Under the pieces are notes generated by a model. The model was not told the DNA's origin. It saw only the letters and a list, made by a program, of their open reading frames with translations, and searched no databases. A stretch of DNA of 64,000 bases from assembly GCF_010183535.1 (NCBI RefSeq), contig NC_071332.1, positions 5,828,001 through 5,892,000 on the forward strand, in the 5' to 3' direction. The DNA comes from Caenorhabditis remanei (lineage: Eukaryota; Nematoda; Chromadorea; Rhabditida; Rhabditidae). Of the stretch, positions 1 through 11,449 are shown in pieces; the stretch's first letter is position 1; each line of letters begins with the position of its first letter. Made by a program: the position numbers and the translations under genes.

Positions 1-928
1 ATTTTGGTGTTAAAATTCTAGCAAATGAACAACCCGAGACATAAGTCTTCAAAAGTTCAAAAACTTACCATCGATGTTTCTTCTCCCTTACTGGCGGTGA
101 GTTTTTCCAAATAATTCCACTGATTCCATCCACACTTGCCTGTTTTTTATCACTCAAAGCATCAAATAATCCATCCATATAAACTGCCATATCATCATCA
201 ATTTTCAGTTGGAAATCAGCAGATTCGCAGAAATTCTGCTTGTAATTCAGGATTGCGTGAACTTTCAAAATCAATAATTCATAAGATTCATAGAGATTCG
301 TGACAATTATATCATCAAAAACTTCAATTTCTTTCTGAAGAGAATAGTTGAGAAACTGATTTTGAGCTGCTGACACAATGAAGGATATCCGAACGTCGTT
401 GTTCTGAAAATCAGCTGAAAAATTAGTTTAGTGAGTTTCTGACTTACTTCGACATGCTTTGAGTTGTTGGGGTTAGCCCATGTATCTCGAATCGCTTGAC
501 GAATTTCAAAATTTCCAGCTGTCGATAATATAGTTATTTGTAGTTTTGTGTTACTGAAAAATTAAATAAAAAATACCAGCTTCATCAGAAAGCCTCTCAC
601 TTTGTGCATGGCTTCTTAGGAACCGTTAAGAACTGATAAGTATGATTTTGATCTTTGAATTGAGCAACATAAATATTGTTTCTAGCCTCGTTCGTAAGGG
701 ATTCTGTGATTTGAATTGCAGAAGATTCATTGGAATATTGGCGTATTCGATCGAGATTCAGAAATACTGTTGCATCTGAAAAAGGGAAACATTAATGTGT
801 TTTTGTTTATTTTATCTATTAAATGTGTTTGAAGTAAACTATTAATTTTTTACAACAATAAGAAGAAAAAACTCACATAAAATAACTGAAACCAGAAGAT
901 ACTTCCACAAACGGCGGCAAAGATTCAT
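1..928 (-). CDS. GT31 beta-1,3-galactosyltransferase-like protein, 3' part outside the window
   Basis: Likely a Golgi type II glycosyltransferase that transfers a hexose, probably galactose, from a UDP-sugar. Visible exons are 877-928, 601-775, 448-553 and 69-403; all join in frame and give about 222 residues before a GTAAGT donor at 68-63. The protein starts MNLCRRLWKY and continues into a hydrophobic stretch, giving a short cytoplasmic tail plus signal anchor. It then carries the GT31 hallmark RQAIRDTW (about residue 95) and, near its visible end, KIDDD, the DxD-type metal/UDP-sugar site. Between them, DDIIV...SYELLILK fits the usual family spacing. The C-terminal part of the fold lies beyond the left edge. 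Nematodes have many GT31 paralogues, so the acceptor and an individual gene name cannot be assigned. Confidence 0.85.
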
Positions 929-2532
929 GCATGAATCTGAAAACATATGTACATGTTTAGATGTTGAAAAAGAGAGGAACACTATTGGAAAAGTCCCACA
1001 ATTTATGACAATCAAAACTCAAAGTTCGGAGGAAAAAACAATACACAAGTGTCAATATGATTTTTGAATAAAAATTCAGAGCCAATAAGCTTCACTCGAA
1101 AATATTTTCAGCAGTTTTTCAGAGTTCCTATACATAGTTATCCATATCAGAGAGACGAATAGAAGTCAGACAGTCTGGCTTCTCTGCGTTCTCTAACTTG
1201 CTGAATTTCAGTTACGTTACATACATCTGGATCGGAAAAAACTAGAAGAGTCTAGAATATTTTGAAACCTCCACCAAAACGAAACATCAATTCCTAATGA
1301 CTAATGAGGGAGTGGGCAGAAGATGACTAAATCGGGAGCCAGAGAAAAAGAGAATGCCTAAGAAAAGGACGACGTTGTCGTGGGAGACACATTGTGCTTG
1401 GAACAAGAAGCAGAGACTTCTTCTCACCTGAAGACGTGCCCCGAGAAGCGAGCGGAGAGTGAGACGAAGAATGAAAAGAGAGTGTTTGTTTGGGACGAAA
1501 GGAAAGCAAACTTGCAAATAAACTGCATATCCGGGAAAGAATGTAACTATGTATTGACTGAAAGGATACGTGAACTTTCAGGAGAAGGTTTGTTAAGTCT
1601 ACACACGACGCTGGAATCGATAGTTTTGGGAGATTTAATATTTGTAGGTAGAGCTCTGCTTCAAAATGAAATAATGTCATGTTGGTGTGTTTTGAACTTG
1701 AAATGTGGAGCGTTTAAAAAATTAGTTAAATTTTGTTTCTCTGAGCTGTAACAGAGAATCTCAGATGGATGTTACGTTTTCTGGAACTGATTTTTATTGC
1801 CATTGAGTCGATTCTGATTCCTAATGGTTCTAATCCCGTTAGGTCTGATTTGGACGGTTTTGATTTGCTTACTTCGATTTTAGTTCTAGATTGTACCAGT
1901 TCTAACACGAACAGTTTTAATCCTGCCGGTTTTGAAACGTACCAGTTCTGCTCTAGAAAAACTATGCGAAAATTTCAGATTCTGATCTCAAAAGAATCTT
2001 AAAATTACTGAATTCTAATCTAAAACAAATTTCAGATTTCAAAAACCGCCGTGCTCTCCAGACACTAACTTTCTCTTTTTCTTCTACTTGAGGAGAAACC
2101 AAAAAAATTAGAAAAGAGGCGGAGTCTCGATAAAAGAGAAATCCAAAACTCTCACAGCTGAAAAAAACCAATATTCTGAATACCTATCTCAATTCTAAAA
2201 AGGAAACCTCTAAAGTTTTTTTCATAAAAATCGAAATGTAGGCGGATTTCGCTAATCCTTTTCTCTTTTTTTCAAAACTTATGATTCTGAACTTTGTGTT
2301 TTTTGTATTTTTCAATCGATTTTTTTTATTTTTTAACACATTTCATTTTCGAAAAAATGATACTGATCTATAAAAAGAAAATAGAGAAGATTGAGCAATT
2401 TATTGTACAGAAGAAAAAAAACAAACTTTGATATTGAAAGTTGAGAAAAAGAAGCACAACCAGTACAATCATTTGTTCTATAGAATCATCAGTTTTTAAT
2501 TAGAAAGAAAAACTCTAAACAATTAGTTTTCG
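929..2532. other. Intergenic DNA between the GT31 and first CX-module gene
   Basis: About 1.6 kb with no recognisable gene. Short open frames here have no splice-supported continuation and no familiar motif. The part from 1130 to 1330, upstream of the GT31 start, is the likely promoter side of that gene, but no specific site could be recognised. From 2200 to 2500 the DNA is very AT-rich with long A and T runs, as expected for the 3' flank of the gene on the right. Confidence 0.5.
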
Positions 2533-3783
2533 TCATAAATTTCTATGTCCATAGGCGTCAGAATACGATACTTTCACCATCGGAATATTATTTCTGTTTG
2601 TAGATTCAGGTGGCGGTCTAGGAGTATTTGCAGCAGCGTAATAACGACGTCTGTCACTATCTTCTTTGCAGCTACTGGCCATTGCAAAACAGACGAAAAG
2701 AATTAGGATGGCACCAAGGAATCCCCTATAAAAAGTGATAAAAATTAGATTTCGTGATAGGAAACCTACAGTGCCACGTATTCTCCAACATTATGACAAC
2801 AATACATTCCACAACAGTCAACCATTGAACCGGTACAACCGAAGAATAGAGATTTTGCAGATGTTCCATTCGGGAATGTCACCTGAAATATGTTTTAAAT
2901 TATCGTTATCTTGTTATCGTCTTACATTTTGTAGTTCTCCATCATCTGGTCCAATTTGATATTCACAAAACACCTCTGGGGCAACTTTCTCTCTCGCATG
3001 GGAACTGCTCCAGTAATAATCACGGTTGTCGTATCTGAAATTATATTTTCTCTACTTCGTTACAAAAAAAACTAAATATTACGTAATGGGTCTAGCAAGT
3101 GAGGATATGATCAGTGCATTTGTCAAACTCGAAGTGAATGGAGCACGAGATTGTGAATATTGAGTGGAGAACACAGTTTGTCGGAATGCACTGGATCCAT
3201 AGGTGTTTGGAGATGAAGAACTTCCTCTGAAATTGAAAAATGTAGTATATCAATGTTTTTATTTTAACGTCATAGTACTAACAACTGCACTCTACCGAAG
3301 TTGAAATGCAATTGTTTTTTTTTCAATGGAAAAAAGTTTTCTGTTAAACTTAAAATGTTTAGTTCGTCCTAATTTCCTTTTCAGAACCACTCATCACAGA
3401 CTTTCGGCATTTTTCAAGTATCAAATTTCCGGTGGAAAGTTGTTTGACCTCCGACTCCCGCATTTTCAATTTTAAACATTTTCAGCGTTACTCAAAAAAT
3501 ATTTCAATGAGGAAATTAGAGATCCCCACCCTCCTATTTTCTATGCCTTCAAACATTTGACCTTTAAAAAAACTCACGTCTTCCATCCACCAGCACCAGA
3601 TCTTACTCCACCAGAGAACGAACTAGACCCTCTGATACCGGATCCTCCCATTCCACCACCTCTTCCAACACCTGCTCTAGCTCCTCCTCCTCCTCTACCT
3701 CCACCACCTCCACCTCTTCCACCACCTCCACGAGCATTTACATCAGAACATATTAGGGTGAGAATGAGGAGAAAAAGTTTCAT
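2533..3783 (-). CDS. CX-module type I membrane protein with a glycine-rich N-terminal region
   Basis: Function unknown. Exons 3578-3783, 3083-3226, 2926-3034, 2770-2882 and 2533-2725 join in frame to 254 residues. A signal peptide (MKLFLLILTLICSDVNA) is followed by a Gly/Arg/Ser-rich stretch, roughly residues 18-68. Next comes a conserved DNRDYYW segment and a six-cysteine pattern (FCEY, FFGC, VDCCGMYCC) that matches the nematode CX module, thought to form three disulphides. One hydrophobic segment (LGAILILFVCFAMA) then precedes a cytoplasmic tail of about 45 residues rich in Arg and Pro. Predicted topology: extracellular CX module, single membrane pass. It has the same exon phases as the three CX genes at 7.4-12.3 kb, but a much longer tail and a Gly-rich rather than Ala/Arg-rich N-terminal region, so it is the most distant member. 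Confidence 0.85.
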
Positions 3784-5990
3784 AGAAACTAAAAATTCTG
3801 GAAAGAACTTTGTTCAGGTTGTTTAGGATACGAAATTTTGAAAAAGAAACGAAAAGAAGAGATGATTCGAGTCAAAGAAAAAGATAATAGAATATGAAAA
3901 TGCGCGAATTTCTTCTCTTCCTTTTGATATCCATTTCAGATGAATGAAAACGAAGAAGAGAAAGGATTCAGAAGAGGAAAAGGGGGGAGAGTGTCAGTGA
4001 CCAGTGATGAGCTTGTGAGACATCGAGAGATAGAATAGAGATTAGAGAGAAATGAGAAATTGAAGGAAAGCAGAAGGAGAAGCTCCTCTCCAGAACAAAC
4101 ATTGTGGTACTAGAAAAAGTGAGAATTGATGATCAGATGAATGTGATGATGCGGGTGGTGAGAACCAGGAAAAAAATGAGAAGGATTGGATTTTTCATTT
4201 GTTAGATTTGAGAGAGTGATAAGAGTTGTTCGTGATGCTTGGTTGATTTGTGAAGAGCTCAGGAAATTTTTTTTTTTTGAGTTTTCGAGGACAACATTTT
4301 TGAGAAATTGTCTAAGTTAGGTTAGGAATCAAAATCATTCAAACATTTGAGCTTTTCATATTTTATTTATGTTACACTCCCTGAACATGCAACAGATTTT
4401 TATCTTTAGAAAGCAAGAAATGTAGCTTTAGACCAATAAAGAAGATTAAAGGATTTAAAAACAAAAAATCTATAAAACATTCCCGACTCTCCATATTAAT
4501 AAGCAGAAATGAGAGCAAACGTGCCCTTCTGAAATTCACAAAATAAATAGACGGAGATAGTAAAAAGCCTCTCTGAGTTCAATAGAGCGCATGTTCAAAC
4601 GCTTAGTTTCACTTGTACATAATTTTACAAATACCAATCAAAAAACTTTAGAAAAACAAAAGTGTCATAGTCTCCGATCTTAACTTGTATAGCCACCGAT
4701 TTTCTATTAGCTCAGTTTGGTCCGTGCAGCTGGCTGGCTCTACCAATGAACCGGTAAACACACGCCACGCATTCGTGAAAACTTGTCAAAAATTGGGTTG
4801 AATAAGAAACATAAGGATTTCTCTGTTAGAAAATTGCAAATAATTTTAAAGCAGATCTCATCATACACAAATATTTGAAAAATAGCATTTTTAGGCAGAA
4901 AATAGTCAAATCAAGCCTAACTTTTGTATGAAAAAAAAACTATAGAACTCTACATTTCTGCAAAAAAAATCCGCTTACCAATTCCAACGAAATTCCTTTT
5001 TCCTAACCTAACTGCTCGAAGCTAAATCATATGATGCGTCAGTACTTATCGATTTCTTATTCTTCTCTCTGCCCGCGCAGACAGATGAACATGTGCAAAC
5101 GGTCGGAGAGGAATAGAGGGGGGAACAGACAGAATAAGTGTACAAATGTCGGATGAATAGGAGAAAGGGCAACAAGATATATCCCGAGATACGGTGCCGC
5201 CCCTCTTTGCAACGGGGTTATTTATTTCTGGTTTGCCCGTCTCGGAAATGATGTCATACACACTAAAAGCAAGAGTTACAGTATTACGAAATGAAGCTCA
5301 GAGAGAGCATCAAAAGTAGTACGGAGCAAAAAACATGACGTCAGAGAGCACAAAAGTCTAATTTTTCCCCTTTTCTCTGGACACCCGGAGAGTCTTCATT
5401 ACGTCAAAAGAGAGAAAAAGGGGTAAAAAGGCGGAGCATGCTTTGTCAAGTATTATTTGTTGTCTCTAAAAATAAAACGGGAGAGAAAAAAGAAAAAGAA
5501 GACAATTTGCATTCTATACAAGAGACTGACATCAGGGGAGAATTTGAAAAGTGATACTTGCGTGAAAATGAGATTCTGAAAGTTACTCAAGAGCTAATTG
5601 GATATAATACACATATGCTTCTTATAGGAGACAAAAAATTCAGAAGTAATTTCATTATATGCGTAGACAAAATCAAATCTCGAATCTCAAAATATTTACT
5701 GAAGTGGTCAACATCTGGATTCAATCAGTGGAAGTCGAGGGGCTCAAATGTCAGGTTGAAAAACAGGAAAGGTTCATAGAGTTGTTTTTTGAGTTTGCGA
5801 GTGAGGGACATCCGGATGTATACAGACGGACACACAGACAGACAAACCATGAACGATATTTAAAGTTCCAGTTTCGGCGATAACGACGTTTCGCGACCGT
5901 GCTATCATTTAAAATATCATTGAACCTCATATAAAACCAACGTTCACATATTCCAGAATATCATACTACACTCTTTGACCCGTCTCAAAC
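3784..5990. other. Intergenic DNA, no gene seen
   Basis: About 2.2 kb upstream of both the CX gene (-) and the lysozyme gene (+), so probably a shared divergent regulatory region. It contains purine-rich tracts (3840-4150) and AT-rich DNA with A/T runs. Near 5800-5860 lies a GGACATCCGGA motif followed by ACACACAGACAGACA-type sequence, which recurs near 29935-29985. No tRNA or coding exon was recognised. Confidence 0.5.
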
Positions 5991-6032
5991 TCAAACTCTC
6001 AACTATTTTTCCCACAATGACTCACTCGCCTA

Positions 6033-6139
6033 TTCTTATCACCGTCTCACATTCGTTTTTGTTCTTTCCGTTTCCACCCACAACCAAAAATACAACTTTA
6101 TTACCCGATTACTCAACAAGAAACATTGAATGTATAAAA
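6033..6139 (+). promoter_or_regulatory. Putative lys-3 core promoter with GATA site and TATA box
   Basis: The reverse complement of 6033-6043 reads GGTGATAAGAA, close to the TGATAA core bound by intestinal GATA factors such as ELT-2 in C. elegans. A TATAAAA box at 6133-6139 lies about 40 bp before the ATG at 6178, so the 5'UTR would be very short. Intestinal expression is inferred from the site and the family only. Confidence 0.45.
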
Positions 6140-6177
6140 GTGTTCCCTCCATTTCGCTCAGCACTTCATTCCTAACC

Positions 6178-7171
6178 ATGAAACTCATTGCTATCCTCTT
6201 CTGTCTTCCACTCATTCACACTCTTCCAACAGTACCTCCATTCAATCCATGGAATCTGGTCCAGAGTGAAGAAGTCGAGCAAGTCATTGACCCCGACTAC
6301 AATATTCCAGAGGTACAGGATGCTCCAGAGATTCCATTTGAAGAGAGGGACTCACCAACTCATGCATATTCTGTGGATATCGCCTACCACACAACTATGA
6401 GTGATATGGAATGTTTGAGAGCAAAAGGATACAGATCAGTGTTTGTAAGAGCATTGAATCCTATCGGAAACACTTATTTTGATATAGAAGTCCTCAACAC
6501 TATCAATAATGCTTATAATGGTAGGTCACACTTTTTTATTTATCATTAATCAGTATTAATTTTTTAGCTGGCCTCGGATCTGAAGTCTACATCACTCCTA
6601 ATATCAACTCTAGCAGATCTGGCGCAGAACAAATCAATATTGTCTATCAGAATCTGCGAGACAATGGAATCAATGTTCGTTCGATCTGGATTCAAGTGTC
6701 ATCTCCCAGCAATTGGAACGCCCCGATATCTCAGAGAATTCAATTTATTCAGGATATGATTGGACAGGCAAAGGTTAGATATCAACATCTGAGTGCCTTC
6801 AAATATGAAACTAATTTTAGAATCTCGGCCTCTCCGTCGGAATCTACACCTCTTTCTATGACTGGTTGGAAATCACCGGTGGCTGGAACACCTTCTCTTC
6901 CGACGTTTTTCTCTGGTATTGGCATGTCCTCGGAGTCGGAGCTGACGGTGAAACTATCCCAACTCTCGAAGACTTCCGGCCATTTGGTCCATGGAAACAA
7001 GCAACTGTCAAACAATTTGCTCAAGTTGAGAAAGTTTGCGGGATGATTGTCAATCGAAATGTTTATGCGACAAGGAATCAAGAAGTCTCTCAAGTTGTTC
7101 ATTATTCTGCTGGAAATGGTAACGAGCACAAAGAGAAGGAACAGATTCGTGTTGGTGGTATTGGTTTCTAA
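6178..7171 (+). CDS. lys-3: GH25-family (protist-type) lysozyme, probable lys-3 orthologue
   Basis: Secreted lysozyme-like protein, expected to act on bacterial peptidoglycan in the gut. Exons 6178-6520, 6568-6773 and 6821-7171 join in frame to 299 residues. It has a signal peptide (MKLIAILFCLPLIHTLP), an acidic linker unusual for the family (about residues 30-60), and then the GH25 barrel: SVDIAYH (first strand, conserved Asp), GLGSEVYITP, SIWIQVSS, LSVGIYTSFYDW and VFLWYWHVLG. The tail (HYSAGNGNEHKEKEQ) is longer and more polar than in the two lysozymes at 20-22.7 kb. It is the divergent member and the farthest from ric-4, which suggests lys-3; the name rests on order and divergence, not on alignment. 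A polyadenylation signal AATAAA lies at 7216. The following CX gene is convergent. Confidence 0.88.
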
Positions 7172-7367
7172 TTTTTATTTTTCGGTCAAAGATCTGACAC
7201 CGAGGAGCATCGCATAATAAAACTGTTATCTATGTAATTTTATTGTTTTTATTATATGTTTTAAACAAACCTCAAATAAACATCTTCATAAATACTTTAT
7301 ACACCAGAAAAAAACACATTTATAGAGAACACCTGATGGGAAGTTGAAAATACAAAAAAGTTTAATA

Positions 7368-8251
7368 TCAATTTCCTACTCTCGATTTGTTGACGTGGAT
7401 TTTTAAGGTGGCATAAAGCATCCAAAGACCTCCACCGATCATCACACAAAACAATATACTGAAATTAGAAGTAAATGATTTAACTATGAACAGAGAATGG
7501 TGCTATAACTCACAGCATGAGGTAGTCCTCCATAACATGACAACAATACATTCCACAACAATCAACTGATGTTCCAGCACATCCGAAATATATAGACTTC
7601 ACAAGTGTTCCGTCTAGAAATGTTTCCTGAAATGTGTTTCTTAGTCAGACTTCAGATTACCGTATTCAAACAGACAAAGGAATGCATTTTTACAGAACGC
7701 AACTGATGAACTTACAGTTTGTAACTCTCCATCATCTTTTCCAACTTGGTATTCACAGAACACTTTTGAAGTGATACTTTCTCTAGCTTGTGTAACATTC
7801 CAGTAGTATTCACGGTTGTCAAATCTGAAATAACAGAACATGTATGTATCAGTAAACTATCAGAATCTTACCTAACTGGCGTGTTAAATGATGTATTGTA
7901 TACATTATAGAGGAAAGCCTCTGTTCCAAAACTGCTTGATCTTCTTGAACTTCCACTGAAAATAGTAAAATCATATAAGCAGTTATTTCAATTTCATTAT
8001 ACTTACACTTTTATTCCGCGCTCGCCATATGTATGTCGAAAAGAAAATGTACTAATTCCTCTGGTATCGTATCCCGCTGCTCCTCCGAACACACCACCTC
8101 CAGCTCTAGCAATTCTAAGGGCTGCCTGTTCTCTGCTACAGATTCCTCGACGTCCGCCACTTGAGGCTACGATTACAGCACCTCCAAACGCTACAGCATC
8201 TCCAAGAAGTAGCGACCATTGTAAGATTGAAATGATGAGAAGAAGTCTCAT
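7368..8251 (-). CDS. CX-module type I membrane protein, cluster copy 1
   Basis: Function unknown. Exons 8007-8251, 7872-7955, 7716-7824, 7514-7626 and 7368-7458 give 213 residues. Layout: signal peptide (MRLLLIISILQWSLLLGDAVA); short basic/Ala region with the cluster signature RIARAGGGVFGGAAGY; DNREYYW; six-cysteine CX pattern (FCEY, YFGC, VDCCGMYCC); one hydrophobic segment (LILFCVMIGGGLWMLYA); short basic tail. TTTTCAG ending about 12 bases before the ATG looks like a trans-splice or 5'UTR acceptor and recurs in the other cluster members. Exon 2 is 48 bases shorter than in copies 2 and 3, removing part of the Ser-rich linker. It is convergent with lys-3, 196 bp away. Exons 3 and 4 are nearly identical among the three copies, pointing to recent duplication or gene conversion. 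Confidence 0.87.
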
Positions 8252-8600
8252 AGTAAGTTCTGAAAATATCAATGTACTATCAAAACTGTACGGTTGCAAT
8301 TTGTCAATGAAATCAAAAAGGAAAAGGAATGAATATCAATTTCAAGGTGCAAAATCTCTGCCAGACAATCATTTACATCATTTGTTTAAATATGGAAGCC
8401 GGGCAGCGCTATCTGTGAAAGTGGGTTGGATCATCAAAATAAAATTAGGTGGATGAAAGTTGAAAGATGAAACGGGATGACATCATAACAGAAGAGATAC
8501 AGAAGAAGATAAGATAACCTTTCTCTTTAAACCGGGATTTGAATAATTGAGAGAAATGACATCATGCTAACTATTCTGAAGTTAACGAGAGATGAACAGA

Positions 8601-8925
8601 CAATTTGGATTCAAGTGACATCTTAATGGAGAGTTCCGATGATTGAAATATTCAACTCATTTTAAAGTTAATTGGAGTAACAAAATTTAGAAATCAACAA
8701 CGTCGGTAGTTAAAGCAAAACAGTTTCGTCTCGGTATTGGCATGTCCGTGAAGTCGGGGCTGACGGTGAAATCATCCCAACTCTCTAAGACTTCCGACCA
8801 TTTGGTCCATGGAAACAAGCAACTGTCAAACAATTTGCTCAAGTCGAGAAAGTTTGCGGGATGATTGTCAAACGGAATGTTTATGCGACAGGAATCAAGA
8901 GGCTTCCAAAGTTGTCTATTAAGAC
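8601..8925 (+). pseudogene. Lysozyme pseudogene relic 1 (lys-3-like)
   Basis: Around 8601-8625 lies a remnant of the IWIQVTS segment. From about 8728 to 8925 the DNA is a near copy of the last exon of the lysozyme at 6178-7171, from YWHV through WKQATVKQFAQVEKVCG to MIVNRNVYAT. The reading frame is broken, the middle of the gene is missing, and no signal-peptide exon is present. It lies upstream of CX copy 1 and downstream of CX copy 2, the same relative position that intact lys-3 occupies beside CX copy 1. It is therefore the decayed lysozyme half of a duplicated lysozyme-plus-CX unit. Confidence 0.85.
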
Positions 8926-9652
8926 GCACTCTCTGACTCGATCGATCATCCGCAAGCACCCGAAAAAAGTTGACCATCTCCGATTTGTTCGTCCTTTTGA
9001 TCAAAGATAGTAAGGTACTTTTTGGCCTGGTTCGTCGCCTGGTCTCTTTCTCCAAAGAACACTTTTTTCGGGTTGTATGAGAAAAACTGCTATTTCAATT
9101 TTCGAGGCCTTCCTATAAATCATTTCTGATGTTTCAAATTGACGGGTTTTTATTCTTTTTTATCTAATCATGTCATTTTTCTTCAGTCCCGACACAATAT
9201 TCGATCATACCACTACATTTTTTTTTGAAAAACTGAATTTTTTGATTTTTTGAAATGTTTTCCTGAATTGACTCATTCGAGCTGAAATATTAAGGATAAC
9301 ATTATAAAATTAGGATAATATGACTGGAACATAATTTATCTTTATAATACAATTGATTTCCACCATCGGATCATCTGTTACCTACGCTTTAATATGAAAT
9401 TCAACGAAATGTTCAACTAGGGAAGTTGGGGCAAAGGTTCTTAATACATGAAACGTTATTTGATAGATGACTGTGCTGAATATGACAGAAATAGTAAGAA
9501 AACTACAAAAATTGATTGATTTAGCAAGATTTTCAACAAAAAAAATAGAAATGATTTTTTTGTAGATATCAGAAAAAATTTTTCATGTGATATTAACAAA
9601 GGGTGAGAGATAGAGGTGCGTGTGGAGACGCAGACATTGAAAATGAGAATTA

Positions 9653-10559
9653 TCAGTTCGTTGAATCCAGGCGATGCCTTACAAGAGCACAGCAAGCCAT
9701 AACAAAAAACAAGAGTACTCCTACCAAAATGAGTCCATGTACCAAAAGAACCACCCTGTAAATAGAAGAAAATGATTCAAATTACAAAAGAACAAAGGGT
9801 GTTGAAACTCACAGCACCAGGTAGTCGCCTATAGTATAACAGCAATACATTCCACAGCAATCAACTGAAGATCCAGCACATCCGAAATATATAGACTCAA
9901 CAGGTTCTCCGTCTAAGAAGGTTGTCTGAAAATAGTTCGTTAGTCTTACATGCAGACACAGTAATAAACTTACACTTTGCAGTTGCCAGTCGTCTTCTCC
10001 AATTTGATATTCACAGAACACTTTCGAAGTGATATTCTCTCTAGCTTGTGTGAGATTCCAAAAGTATTCACGGTTGTCGAATCTGAAATAATTGACTTTT
10101 TGATAAAAAAGTGGTCAAAACCTTACCTAACAGGTCTGTTGAATGATGGGATAACCCACGAATTTTTATATTTTAAGGAATAGGATTGAGAAGAAGATTG
10201 ATTGAATACTACTGCTCGGAATGATCTTGTTCCAAAGTTGACTGATGAAAAAGACCCGCTGAAATAATCAAAACACATAAGTAGCCATCTCAATTTTAAC
10301 ATACTTACGCTTTCGTTCCACGTTCACCATATTTATTTCGAAAATAAAATGTACTGATTCCTCTGGTACTGTATCCCGCAGCTCCTCCAAACAGTCCACC
10401 TCCAGCTCTAGCCATTCTGAGTGCTTCCTGTTCTTGGCGTAATTTTATCATTCTTTCCAAGTCTATAGATCTTCCCGCATTTCCAGCATGAAATACAAAA
10501 GCAGCACCGGAAATAAGGGGACACCATTGCAAAGTCAAAAGGACGATTGTCAGTCTCAT
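9653..10559 (-). CDS. CX-module type I membrane protein, cluster copy 2
   Basis: Exons 10309-10559, 10127-10258, 9974-10082, 9813-9925 and 9653-9755 join in frame to 235 residues. It has a signal peptide (MRLTIVLLTLQWCPLISGAAF), a charged helix-like stretch (LERMIKLRQEQEALRMARA), the shared AGGGLFGGAAGYSTRG signature, and a Ser/Asn-rich linker. The six-cysteine CX module (FCEY, YFGC, VDCCGMYCC) follows, then one hydrophobic segment (LVVLLVHGLILVGVLLFFVMACC) and a tail of about 12 residues. In FWNLTQARENITSK the sequons NLT and NIT suggest N-glycosylation outside the cell. The upstream region (10680-10920) is strongly similar to that of copy 1 (8380-8620) and includes GATAAGATAACCTTTC. Paralogue of the neighbours; no function known. 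Confidence 0.87.
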
Positions 10560-10895
10560 AGTAGATTCTGAAAATGTGAAGTTTAAAATAAAATATTTTG
10601 TAACAGACTCTTAAATGAGACGAGTACAAAACGAAACAAAAATGTTTTATAAAAGTCTACGTCAGACTTTGCTTTTAAATACTGATGCTGGGCAGGGTGT
10701 GAAAAAAATGTGTAACAATGAAGATAGAATAAATATAATAAAATTAAGTGGGTGAAAGTTGAAAGATGAAACGGAATGACATCATAAGTGAAAGATGTAC
10801 CCAGAGATAAGATAACCTTTCACTTCAAAACAAGATTTCAATAATTGAGAGGGATGACATCATGCTAACTATTCTGAAGTTAACGAGAGATGAGC

Positions 10896-11305
10896 GGACG
10901 ATTTGGATTCAAGTGACATCTTAATGGAGAGTTCTGATGATTCAAATATTCAACTCATTCTAAAATTAATTGGAGAAACTAAATTTTAAAATCAACAACG
11001 CCGGTACTTGAAGCGGAACAGTTTCGCTTCGGTATTGACATTTTTTTGCAGTCGGAGCGGACGATGAAACGCATTCAATTACTCTGGAATTTCAATGGCC
11101 TCAATGTCCGTTCAATTTGAATAAATTTGAAAATATTCCACTGATTGAAAATCAAAGATGACTCGACAAATTCAATTCATCGATAACATCATTAATAGAG
11201 CAAAAGTAAAACTTCAATGCTTTTGACAGTCCCAATCACCTGAATTGATCTGCGAATCTTGTTTCATCAATCGGAATCTACACCTCATGGTGGCAAATAG
11301 TTGGT
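10896..11305 (+). pseudogene. Lysozyme pseudogene relic 2
   Basis: Scattered but ordered lysozyme pieces: the IWIQVTS remnant (10899-10920), an NGLNVRS-like piece near 11095-11115, a QIQFIDNIINRAK-like piece near 11168-11205, and an SIGIYTSWWQIVG-like piece near 11260-11303. Several stops and frame changes separate them. It is more decayed than relic 1 and sits in the equivalent place, between CX copies 2 and 3. The internal order is partly rearranged, with the first piece duplicated ahead of the rest, as in relic 1. Confidence 0.75.
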
Positions 11306-11449
11306 AGTATATACTATTATTATCAATGTTATCTTGTTGTTTTTATGTATTAAAGAAACATTAAATAAACAAATTTTTATATATTTCAAACCAGAAACAA
11401 TACATGAAAACGGAAATCAGTGTAAGCCAATACAAAACTAGAAACACTA

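Noticed and set aside
3557..3826. Proline-rich plus-strand frame (PPPPLPPP)
   Set aside because: Antisense shadow of the glycine-rich exon of the CX gene at 2533-3783.
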